A stretch of 64,000 nucleotides of DNA from Nyssa sinensis (lineage: Eukaryota > Streptophyta > Magnoliopsida > Cornales > Nyssaceae), in the NCBI GenBank assembly GCA_008638375.1, contig CM018038.1, positions 13,228,515-13,292,514 on the forward strand, written 5' to 3'. How positions within the stretch are numbered: the stretch's first letter is position 1; each line of letters starts with the position of its first letter. Positions 35,659-46,549 of this stretch are shown here, piece after piece. A program made the position numbers and the translations under genes. The notes under the pieces were generated by a model that ran no database searches, had not been told where the DNA came from, and saw only the letters and a list, made by a program, of their open reading frames with translations.

Positions 35659-36225
35659 GAGCATCTCTAAGCAACGCTAGCTAATTTTAGTTAAAAAAAA
35701 ATCTTCATTTCTATTTTCGTTACTCACTTTTTGAGAAATAATTCTAATTATACTCTTTATTTTAGCAAATCACGTATTTAAATTTAATTTTTTATTTTAA
35801 AATATTTTAACAACCAAATTTTAATGATTATATTTTAACGGTCACTTTTTAGTAGTCAAATTTCAAGAGTCAATTTCTAACGGTCATTTTTACCAATCAT
35901 ATTTTTTTTGAAAAAACGTAATAAAATAAGTTAAAAATAATCATAAATATAATTAATACATTCCTAAAATGTATTGAAAACATAATAATTTAAGAAAATA
36001 TTCTAAAGTATTAAAAAATATATATAAATTTTAACTATTAATATAATATATATTAATATAATAAGAAATAGCTAGTCATTTTGGTTAGCCATTTCTAACT
36101 AGCAAGATAGTTAGAAACTATTTTAACTATCCTAAGTAGTTAGGCTGTTAAGAAACTTATTTTGGTAAAAAATTAGCTAATTTAGTTTAAAAAAAATGCA
36201 TATAGTTAGACTGGTGGGGATGCTC
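35659..36225. mobile_element. MITE, family H
   Basis: About 567 bp with inverted ends GAGCATCTCTAAGCAACGCT (left) and GAGCATCCCCACCAGTCTAA (right, reversed). Inner TAGCTAATTTTAGTTAAAAA pairs with TTTAGTTTAAAAAAAATGCA-side sequence. It has an AT-rich core and no coding. The GAGCATC terminus is common among plant MITEs. No target duplication is evident. Confidence 0.65.
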
Positions 36226-37467
36226 TAAGACCTTTTCCAAAGGACCATAAAAAAATAGCAAATGTGGTTTTGTGCTACTTTATATAAAAATTTGTTGCTA
36301 CTTTAATATGTACTTTCCACAATATCTATAATTTTAAATATTTTTATTTTTCTTTAAGAAATATTTTATTTGTTTAAAAAATATTTTTATAATTTATAAT
36401 ACAACTTTTTTTTGTTTTCTGTGTCCATCTTTTATGTGATTTCTTTTTTAGTGTGAAATTTGTGCCCATGTTTTCATTTTTTTTTGCAAAACTATGAAAA
36501 TTATTTTCAATGTTATTTTCAGAAAACTATATTAGACAAACAAGTTTTTCAATTTTTTTGTTTTTGAAAATAAAAAAATTAGTTTTGCAAAACAGAAACA
36601 AAAGCAGAATTTCTCGTATTTGTTGGCCATTTCTGATGTGAATTTGTTCATGTCGTCGTTCACAGAGGGATTTTTTTTCAGTTTCTTCTTATAGTTGAAA
36701 TTGCAAAGCCCCTAATATATACTGAGTATTGTTGTCATTTAGTAAAAAAATATAAACATGACACTTCATTAATATGTATCTCGCCTAAAAAACAAAGGGA
36801 CTAATGAGACTTGTAATAAAAAATTAAAGGAGCGTGTAATAAAACTTTTACGAAATAATTATAAAAAAAAATCCCGATTTACGATCACAAGACTACATTC
36901 TACAAGCACAACTCATCTCTAATTAAATATCCAATCAAACTTAACACTACAATATCCAAACAAGTAAAAGAAAAAAAAAAAGGGAGAGATATAATTTATA
37001 AAATCTATAACTCAATGAGATCTCACAACTCATAATGAATATCTTGGGCAATCACCATGTCTCACTCTTCTTTTTGTAGCAACCAGCCTTTTATACATGA
37101 TTAGTTCCACACACCTATTTACAGCAACCACTCGCAATCACAAGCCACTCTCGTTAATATTGTATAGTATTCACAAATCTTTGTTTCATTAATTAATTAA
37201 TTTTTTTCATAATTTCAAATATCAATTTTATTTTAAATTATATTATTCATGCTTCATTCTAAATAAGTTGAGATCTTCTATTAATTCGAAACTTCTAATT
37301 TTTTTTAAAAGAGGAATTATGACAACTAAAATAATTCATTTGTTCATTTTTTTATTACAACGTGAAAGTGCAAATTTATGTCCGTCCTTATATTTGGCTA
37401 CGAGCATGTTTGGAGAAGCGTTCCCGCAGGATAAATGGACGTTTGGAAACTAAAAACGGAATTCAGG

Positions 37468-37640
37468 CTGCATTTGAATAATAATTCAGATATAGTTTTT
37501 TAAAAAATATTTATAAAAATTTTGTAATTAATTTTTTAAAAACTGTGAAAATGTATTTAAATAGGATAATCTAAATTTTAAAAAATTAAAATAAATAACT
37601 TATTAGACACATATCCCTTATTTTAAAATGACAGAGTTAT
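37468..37640. mobile_element. MITE, family B copy 2
   Basis: It shares with the copies at 14109 and 55505 the ordered words TTTGAATAATAATTCAGATA, AAAATTTTGTAATTAATTTT, TAAAAACTGTGAAAATGTAT and GGATAATCTAAATTTTAAAA. The right end is decayed. Confidence 0.55.
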
Positions 37641-37648
37641 CAACAACA

Positions 37649-37693
<45 letters not shown>
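37649..37693. repeat. Compound microsatellite (TG)n(TA)n
   Basis: TG run followed by about 14 TA units. Confidence 0.9.
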
Positions 37694-37700
<7 letters not shown>

Positions 37701-38411
37701 CACACAATTAAGTTTAACAAAAGTGTTTTTATTTATAATCATCTAAAGATATTAATTATTATTTAACATATTTAATACTTATATAAAGTATTAATAATCA
37801 TATAATTATTTACTTTATTTTATATTATTTATTGAAAAATATATTTTTATAATTTTATTATATTCTCTCAAATAACACTCAATACTATCTAATAATATAA
37901 AAGGTAAAAGATACTTTTATACTCTACAATCAATTCTTCTAATTTTAACTAAACGCTCAATAAGTTATTCTGCCATTATAAATTAATTTCATCTAAACAC
38001 TCAAATTTATTATTCTTTATAAGTTGAAATTCGTCCAAACTAGTTCTACACCATTTTCTAAAATGCTTTGATATCTTTAGTTTCTTATTTTATAATTACT
38101 TCCTCAATTTAACTCAATAAAATCTTATCTCAATGAATTATTCAGAATCAATTACGTATATGAATTATATTTTTTCATTTCACTCAATTTAGTATAATCA
38201 ATATAAAAAATCGTGTTACTTTTTCTTACCATCTTACGTATATATAGTTACATTACACATTTTTTTTCATTATTTCTATTAAAATTAATTTTTTTTGCTA
38301 CAACTCCTCAACAAGACTCTCAATAATCAATATGAATTGTGTTACTTTTTCTTACCATCTTATAACCACGTCAAAATTCCCAAAATTTGCACTTGCACTT
38401 TTGGGACAAGG

Positions 38412-38557
38412 ACATGAAGGTCAAATTGGTAATGACCAATGTTTCCTTGAACACCAAAGCATAGGTTACTTAGATGGGGACTTCACATGAAGGTCAAATT
38501 GGTAATGACGAATGTGTCCTAGAACACCGCGGCATAGGACACTTAGATTGGGACTTC
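38412..38557. repeat. 73-bp tandem duplication
   Basis: Units 38412-38484 and 38485-38557 both start ACATGAAGGTCAAATTGGTA and end GGGACTTC, with a handful of substitutions. It lies in non-coding DNA. Confidence 0.85.
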
Positions 38558-38759
38558 ACAGCTCTCCCTGCCCGTATAATGCCGGTGACTTCTCAATTAA
38601 AGGTCACAACGATCCCGAAAGAGATTTGCAGTACGTAGGCCCCTTGGACACATTTAGGATGCTGTCCTACACATGAACACAAATGATCGGTTTCGGGAAG
38701 TGCCTTTAGTAACTTACTATTTTTTTTATTGGTTGTTGCCGCTAATAGAAGCATAAGAG

Positions 38760-39070
38760 TGTTACAATTGAATACTATTCATTAATTTCAATGCATACCA
38801 CTCGAGCTAATGAACATTGATATGAGGTGTTACAATTGAAAAACTATTCATTAATTTCGATACATTTCACTTGGACTAATGAACAGTAATCATATCGGTG
38901 AAATATACGGGTCATATGTTGATATGATTGATGTTTATTGGTTCGGGTGCAACATTCAATCCATTAAGCATCAATCATATCAATTGAATATGTGGGACAC
39001 ATGCTGGTGTGGTTGATATTTATTGGCTAGAGTACAATGCATCCATGACCAATGAATAACAGCTTGTTAC
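38760..39070. mobile_element. MITE, family A copy 3 (nested or duplicated ends)
   Basis: Two successive left-type ends (TGTTACAATTGAA ... TATTCATTAATTTC at about 38760 and 38828) are followed by two right-type ends (TTTATTGGTTCGGGTGCAA at about 38935 and the final ACCAATGAATAACAG at about 39048). This is best explained by one family A element inserted into another, or by a tandem duplication of arms. Confidence 0.55.
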
Positions 39071-40981
39071 ATTTTTTATATTACAATCAATGAAATAATA
39101 GAATTATAATATAATTACAGTATTACAAAGTAATTAAAAACTACACAACTTATCAAGAGTCTCACAAATATGAATCTTGTACAGACAATCTAAGTTAACT
39201 CATGACCGGATGAAAATAAATGTTTATATTCTCTTAATTGGAGAGTAAGACTTAAACTCATGACTTTTTTTTTAAGAGAAGACATGAATGATGAACTGAA
39301 CCAACTTCAATTAATTTTTACTGATTGAAGTTTTTAGATACTAATTCTTACTTGAAACTTTGAATTATTCCCCCGGGGGATAGAGTTTAAGAGGGCTTCT
39401 ATGAAGATACCCAAAAAAAATAAAAAAATAAAAAAAAAAATAGAAGGGGTCAATTCTTAATTTTTATAAATTTAAAACATAATAAGTAAACAAAACAATT
39501 GATTTTCCAAAACCACCCTAACCCTGATATATCTGCCATTGCTTCTAACCAATGGTGTTCTTGTTCGAATTTTAATTAAAATAAAATAAATAATTTGAGT
39601 TTTTAATAAAATAATCAGTGCATTATTTATTGGGCTCATATAAACTTTCCATAATAATGTTTGTGTTTAATCTTTATATTAAATTGGGTTTTTGTAACGA
39701 TTTTCACATTAAACTAATAAATAGAAGCTTTCTTTTGCCCATTTGATGCAGGAGAGAGCTTGGAGAACAAAACCTAAAATGAATTTTTTGTTATTTATTT
39801 TATACGGGACAACTCGATAAAGGATTAACACCCTTTACCATTTGAGAACGTGTCCTACAAATACAAAAAGCCATTTTCTGTGAGACTAATGAATTATATA
39901 TTAAAGTCACATCTTATTAATAACATTTATACGTGACGAAATATTACGAATTTAAGATAATGTTCTAAGGATGCATGCTTTCTTCAATTTACATATAAAA
40001 TTTTCAATCTTATTTTGTATCTAAATTTATATTATATATGTTGTTTTAATTTGATGTCATCCTTGAAGATTTAATTTTTAAATATTGTTGTTATTAAATT
40101 ATTTCTAAAAATAAAGTTTTTGGTAGATTATTTTTTTTAAAAATTATTTATAAAATTTCTGAAATAGCTGTGTAGAAGTGTTCATTGAATTAAGTTATAT
40201 TGAATGTTTGACTGAATATATTTTATAGGTAATTATGATGTCCAAAATAATATTTGAGTGTTTGAATAAATTGTTAACAAGTACTTGAAGAGTATGAAAT
40301 ATCTTTATTTTCCATTTAACTATGTGTTATATTAAAATAAATAGTAAAAATATAAATTAATATGTACTTATTAAAATAGAATAAAAAATCATTAAATATA
40401 ACTAATAAATTATAAATAAGCATATAGCCAAAGTATATAATTATAATATATTTAATTATATTGGTGAGATATAAACGATTTTTTTTTATATATAAAGGAG
40501 TAAGGATTAATTAGTAAAACAAAATCAGGATGCAATGAAAAATAATGAAAAAATATGAAGACTAGCTAAAATAGAGTTTAAAACAATAGCATAACACTAA
40601 TAATTTAAAAAGATAAAAGATAAAATTGAAAAGACAAAAATAGTCTGAACTACGGTCGTAAAAAAATTAGTAAAATCAACTTTATTTTGAAGGTTGATAT
40701 GTCATTAAGAGCAACCCGAAGAGGGGATTAATTTTGGACTCAAAAAATTCATTTGAGTACTGTTATAGTGTTTATGCATTCACTAATACCTCTCAGTATT
40801 ATACACCACTCCACGAGTAGTATCCAAAAAGAATATTCATTTGATATTTTAATGATTTAATAATAGGTCACATGTGTATGTATTATATTATTATAGATGT
40901 GACACTTAATCTAATAATTGAGATTATGATTTCAAGAGACCACTGAATAATTGTGCGAGTATGGATCATATATATATATAT

Positions 40982-40983
<2 letters not shown>

Positions 40984-41019
<36 letters not shown>
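40984..41019. repeat. (AAT)n microsatellite
   Basis: About 12 uninterrupted trinucleotide units. Confidence 0.95.
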
Positions 41020-41021
<2 letters not shown>

Positions 41022-41346
41022 CCCTTGTATATCAAGAAGCTATAAAAAAATAAACTTGATTTCTCAAGATGAACACTAAGTCAATCAAAAATTTAGAGAA
41101 CTGCAAGGCACGATGCTATTAAGAGGCCTTCAGATTTTTGCATTGGTAGTCATAAGTGATGGAAACTAAGACCAACTCACCCATTTTTTTTCCTTTCTTT
41201 CTTTAATTTATTTATTTTTTTTCTAAGTCAAATAATTATGTACAAAATTAATGATGCAAATTAAAGAATTATTTCAAAATTAGGATGGATTTAGGGATTT
41301 AGTTCTTATAACCGAGTCATTAATTCAAAAGAAAAGAAAAACGAAG

Positions 41347-41845
41347 GATAAATTACATTCACCTTTCTTCAAATTTCTAACAAATATACTCATCTTTCTT
41401 GGAATTTCTTAAATTACATTGATCATCATACTTTTACTGAAAAACTACAAATACTTTTTATACTGTCAATTTTATTTTTCAAAATAACAATATTGTCCCT
41501 TCTATGGGTATTATTATTATTATTATTTTTTTTTTTATATTTTTTCAATTTTGACCATTCTTTAAAAAAATCTTTAAAGAAATTTTTTTATATAAAAATA
41601 AATTTAAGATTTTAATCAATATTTATTTAAAAAATGAAAGAAATTTGAAAAAAATTAGTCAAAAGCAAAAAAATGTATATAAAAAAACATGGTTGGGCCA
41701 ATTTTGTTATTTAAAAAAAAATTGACTGAAGAGAATATTTATAGTTTATCTGATAAAATATGAGAAGTCAATATAATTTTAAGAATCTCCAGAAAAATCA
41801 ATATAATTGTCAGAATTCTCAAAAAAAAAAAAAATTAATATAATT
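41347..41845. mobile_element. Palindromic AT-rich element, family C copy 2
   Basis: It shares the central words TTTTCAATTTTGACCAT and AAATAAATTTAAGAT with the copy at 22163. The arms begin AAATTACATTCACC and end with the loosely complementary AATATAATTGTCAGAATT side. There is no coding. Confidence 0.5.
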
Positions 41846-42094
41846 TACTCGAAAAAGAATCATCGATTCTCAAATTGGATGATTCACCGTCCTAAACAAA
41901 CAAGAAATTTGGCAAAGTGAAAAGCAATTTAAGTGTGTAATTATCATGGCAACAAGGAAAAATCACTTAACCAGAGAAAAAAATTAGCAAAGATCCGGAG
42001 AAAGTGAAAGAATATCAGCTTTTGAATCATTGCCACGAGCAGGGCCTCACAAGTCAGAAAAGGGTATTCTTTTGAGGTGAGGTGTTTGAAACAT

Positions 42095-42115
42095 GGGGGG
42101 GGGGGGGGGGGGGGG
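42095..42115. repeat. Poly(G) tract of 21 bases
   Basis: An uninterrupted run of G in otherwise AT-rich DNA. Its length may be affected by sequencing or assembly slippage. Confidence 0.9.
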
Positions 42116-43761
42116 CGACTTTGAGGAATAATATGGGTTTGTAATGAAAGAAATTATTGTATGATTTTGAAACATTAATCAGGCTTGTCAATGGTCCTGA
42201 TAAATTATATATTATAAATTACTATATATGTAAAAATTATTTTTTCTCCTAAAAATTCATATATTATACACACTCAGCTCATGATAAATAGACTGAAATC
42301 AATGGTCCCCAACCATGGAATAATTTCTCCTGCAATGGAGTTTGCTTCCACAAATGCTGCAGCTTTAAAAGCCCATTGATTGGTTAGTGTTGCTTGATGG
42401 AAATAGTGGGTGGGGAGGCACTCTTTAGTGGGTTGAGCCACCACATAACACTTCAGCATATGTGTTATGACTCACTAAAAAAAAAAGTGAGAGTATTTTT
42501 AATGTTAAACATTATTTTATTCATGTTAAATTTATATTTTAATATTGTTATAATATAAAAATACTAGTATTATTAAATAGCATGAACCCATCTATATTTA
42601 ACATTTATTTGAAAAAACAGCGTGAACCTCACTTTCATTTGACAAATGCTAACCGTGTTTTATTATATAGCATAAATTGGCTTTAACTATTCTTGATATC
42701 AAATATGCATTGAAATTGTAATAATAAGTTTTACATCAATGTCAAATTTAAAAAATGACACATTAAATAACACATGAATTAAAATTAATCTCAACCATGC
42801 AACATTAAAAAGAAAGAGTATCACACTGCGGTACTGATCTCATTCAAGAATTTGCTAAGGTGGTTCACCCATAATATGAGATGGAGCTATCTAGAGATTG
42901 AAAATCACTGAAGGTGTAAAAGAAAGTAGATGAAATCCAGCTCATTGTTCTCAAAGAGTGACATGACCCCATGTGGAGAGGACTGCCACTGCCAGTTCAC
43001 GGACTTGTACAGTATTCATAAACTAGAGGTTCTTATAGCTGTCTTCTCGTCCCTAACGCTGGCAACAAGCTTCATAATGACCTCCTTGTTTCATCCTAAA
43101 TGCGGCTTTTCAATCGTACTCTATTATGTATGTAATATTTTACCTAAAATAAAGTCCGTAACACAATTATTAATGTGACATTACTGAAAAAACTTATTGT
43201 TATATTAATACGTCAATTATATGTATATATTATACACATGCGTGTGTTCATAGCCTTGAAAACAAAATGTTAGTATACAGAAAGTTTTATGATCTCTTAA
43301 TCCAATGCAAGCCAGGCTATACAACAATGAAATGACCAACTGTGAGTTTCCGGTCTGAGGATGGTGGGGTGAGGAGAATCCTTCAAAGTCATAGGCCCAT
43401 AAGAACCATAGACTTTGGGGGGATGTGGACAACACATATTGGTCTTCCATTAATTAATACCAGATTAGCTTCATATATATAATTAATTAACATGTTTGAC
43501 AAAGGGGATGATTCGATGGAGCACGATTCTACAGTTTTGAAATTTTGGTTTTATCGCAGCTGCTCGATGATGATTCGATGCAAACTATTTAATCATCGGA
43601 TTTAGAATATAAAAATGACTTAGATGACTGTTTTATGAATTTCTTTCGGCATTTGAAGAAAGTTGGCTTTTCAACAGCTTATGATTAGACTTTGGAGGGT
43701 TAGGAACGTGGGGTCATGTGGGAAGGTTTTATTAGGATCTAGAAATATTGAGTTGGCCATG

Positions 43762-43799
<38 letters not shown>
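43762..43799. repeat. Compound microsatellite (AT)n(AC)n
   Basis: AT run followed by about 12 AC units. Confidence 0.9.
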
Positions 43800-43914
43800 C
43801 ATACACACGTCCCAACAAATAAAAAAGAGTGAAAACATAAGACTAAGTGATTTCGATTAGCTGTCCTTTTGATCATAACCATTTTTCCAAAGCAGCAACA
43901 ATAGGAGAGCAGTA

Positions 43915-43966
43915 GTGTGTGTGTGTGTGTGTGTGTCAATTTATATATATATATATATATATATAT
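43915..43966. repeat. Compound microsatellite (GT)n ... (AT)n
   Basis: GT 43915-43936 and AT 43942-43966, separated by a five-base interruption. Confidence 0.9.
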
Positions 43967-44202
43967 CACATAACATATTTAGACAAACCAAATATGCCAT
44001 ATCACAACAAAATTGTAGATTTATTTATTCATTGACTAGTTATAACCATTAGGCATTAGCATCAATTCATGTTTATTCTGATTATCGGAACAATGGAATA
44101 TAATTACATGTAGTGAATGCAAGTGGCGACCTGATGATGATCAGAGGGTCCACATTGAACGTTACTGAAACTCCTAGCTAGTATAAAAATGTAACGAATT
44201 AC

Positions 44203-44205
<3 letters not shown>

Positions 44206-44242
<37 letters not shown>
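44206..44242. repeat. (AT)n microsatellite
   Basis: About 18 uninterrupted AT units, in the probable distal promoter of the RRM gene. Confidence 0.9.
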
Positions 44243-44245
<3 letters not shown>

Positions 44246-44545
44246 CTGATCGATGGAGGAAGAAAAAGTATGGCATGGATGATAGATGCAGATAGAGGAG
44301 TAATTTAAGGGTTAAGCACGTAAGAGTGATGAGGCAAAACCCAAAAGAAAACATGGAGAAGAGAACACAAAGACAACTAGACAAGAGATGGGAGAGACAT
44401 TGATTGGATGGTGGGAGGGTATATTAATGCAGATACAGTGAGGACATACTCAAGTGCCCTTATTCATGCAGCTGTCATTCGATATAACAAAGCCATATCC
44501 CCCACCACCCTTCTCAAATTACAGCAAATTAGAGTTTGCACCTGT

Positions 44546-44549
<4 letters not shown>

Positions 44550-44587
<38 letters not shown>

Positions 44588-44868
44588 CACCACCCTTTAT
44601 TTTTTTTCTGTTTCAAACAACCCATCAAATATTAACAACAATAACAGCAACATCACCAAACTAACTCTATCTCTATCTCTATCTCTCTCTCTTTCTGGGT
44701 CTAAATGATTTGATTTTGGTTGTAGAAGAGGGATGGAACTGAAGGAGAGAGAGAAGGAAAAACATCTACACAAGAAGACACAACTGATCTATCAGTCGAG
44801 TGACATATCAAGAATTTGAGGATAACTACAGAAGATTAGCCACGTCTAGTTTTGATGATTTTGATGCA
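44550..44868 (+). promoter_or_regulatory. CT-rich 5' leader of the RRM gene
   Basis: A (CT)n run at 44551-44585 and a second at about 44668-44693 precede the start codon. CT/GA repeats near plant transcription starts are common and can bind GAGA-type factors (general knowledge). The in-frame TGA at 44785 shows that translation cannot start further upstream in this exon. Confidence 0.45.
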
Positions 44869-46503
44869 ATGGCGTATCATTATCGATCACCATTCGGTGA
44901 CACCACGTTTACAAAAGTGTTTGTTGGAGGACTAGCTTGGGAGACACCTACCGATGTTATGCGTACATACTTCCAGCAGTTTGGGGACATTCTTGAAGCT
45001 GTTATCATCACCGATAAGAATACTGGAAAGTCTAAAGGATACGGATTTGTAAGTTCTATCTTAATTATATGTGTGTATGCGTCTATATATATATATATAT
45101 ATCGTAGCTTAATTTTGTACATAGATATGGTGGTTGAAGTTTTTGATGAACAGGTGACTTTTCGTGATCCTGAATCGGCGAGAAGGGCATGTGCTGATCC
45201 AAACCCTGTGATCGATGGGAGAAGAGCAAATTGTAATATTGCTTCATTGGGGAGGCCTCGGCCGTCACCGCCTCGAGGTTCATTCATATATATAGTTTTA
45301 TACATTCATATTCTACTAAAATATGAGTACGTTGTTTGTATATTAAGGATTGATAGTGATGAAAAATAACAATTATTTGGATGTGATTGTTGTTAATGTA
45401 GGTAGAAATCAAGGTGGTAATCCTTATCATGGGGGTGGAGTGCCTCAACAAGGTGCATCACCATCATCCTATAGTGGAGTCCCAGCACCAATATTGCCTC
45501 CTCCCCCACCACCTCCACCACCACCTCCTCCTGTCATTTATCCACCTTATGGGTGAGTTGCTTCTTTTTTTTTTTTTCTTTTTCCAAATGCTAGTGTCAG
45601 TACCAGTCCATTCCACTGATAGAAATTGGTCCAGGCATACAATTAACAGAAAATGACATACATATACATATACATATACATACATATACATTAATTGCAT
45701 TGTATATATTTGTTTCAGATGAATATTTAATTTTCAATACAGTTAGTATTGGGGGGTCAATAATGAGTTGGCAATTGGAGGATTGTGCAGTGCTTCTGTG
45801 AGATGTCTAATTTTACATGTGCATGAAATGCCCACACACGTGATCATGACAGAACCCCACAGATTGTAGTTGGAAAATCGATGTTAAATCTGTAATTATA
45901 GGTTTTGAACTTTTGATCACATAATTGCTAGTTAAATCAGAAATGTCACCCCTTCAACAAAAATTCTAGGTTAGATTTAATTTTGTAAATTTTCGGGTCT
46001 ATTAGGCATTATTTTTAAAAATTGTTTTCTATTATCTAAAAAAGAAGAAAAATAATACAGAAAACAAATTTGAAAAAGTGTTTCAAAAATATTTTTTTAA
46101 AAATTTTATTCAAAAATGGCCAATTTATAGAATATTGTTGTTTAAAAATTTTGAGTTCATTATAAATTGAAAAGATTCATATTTAAAAAAAAAAACCAAC
46201 AATAAAATGCTAAAAAAATGATACTAAATAGGCTCTCAAAGTTTGACAGTAATCTTACAGATCGACATTCAAGAATGAAAAAGTGTGGAGGGACAGTCTT
46301 TCACCACATTACCTTCTTTCCACACACACACACACACACACATTTCTTCCAAACAAGAGAAAAGATAATCTTCTACAAAAGCTTCAAGGACCTCTTCTTG
46401 GAATTACTTTTTTTCTTCTACATTTGCTTTAGAAAATACCGGCCAAGCTTTAAAACTGTTATCTTATTAAATCGCGTTTGTTAAAAAAGCAAGTGCTTGG
46501 CCC

Positions 46504-46549
<46 letters not shown>

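Larger units (their letters stand above)
36231..38400. other. AT-rich spacer
   Basis: No gene seen. It holds poly-T tracts, a family B MITE (37468-37640) and a compound TG/TA microsatellite (37649-37693). Confidence 0.45.
39071..42094. other. AT-rich spacer
   Basis: No gene seen. It contains the AAT microsatellite (40984-41019), a family C element (41347-41845) and retroelement-like scraps near 39370-39540. Confidence 0.45.
42116..44200. other. Spacer upstream of the RRM gene
   Basis: No gene is supported. An 82-codon plus frame (42930-43178) and a 77-codon minus frame (43217-43450) have no recognisable features. Microsatellites at 43762-43799, 43915-43966 and 44206-44242 are conspicuous. 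Confidence 0.4.

Noticed and set aside
43739..43969. ORFs on both strands across microsatellites
   Set aside because: The peptides are dinucleotide-repeat translations (YIYI, THTH, VCVC).
44800..44868. GTG-initiated extension of the RRM protein
   Set aside because: Plant nuclear genes start at ATG almost always. The family start [11 protein letters not shown] is at 44869 and an in-frame TGA lies at 44785.
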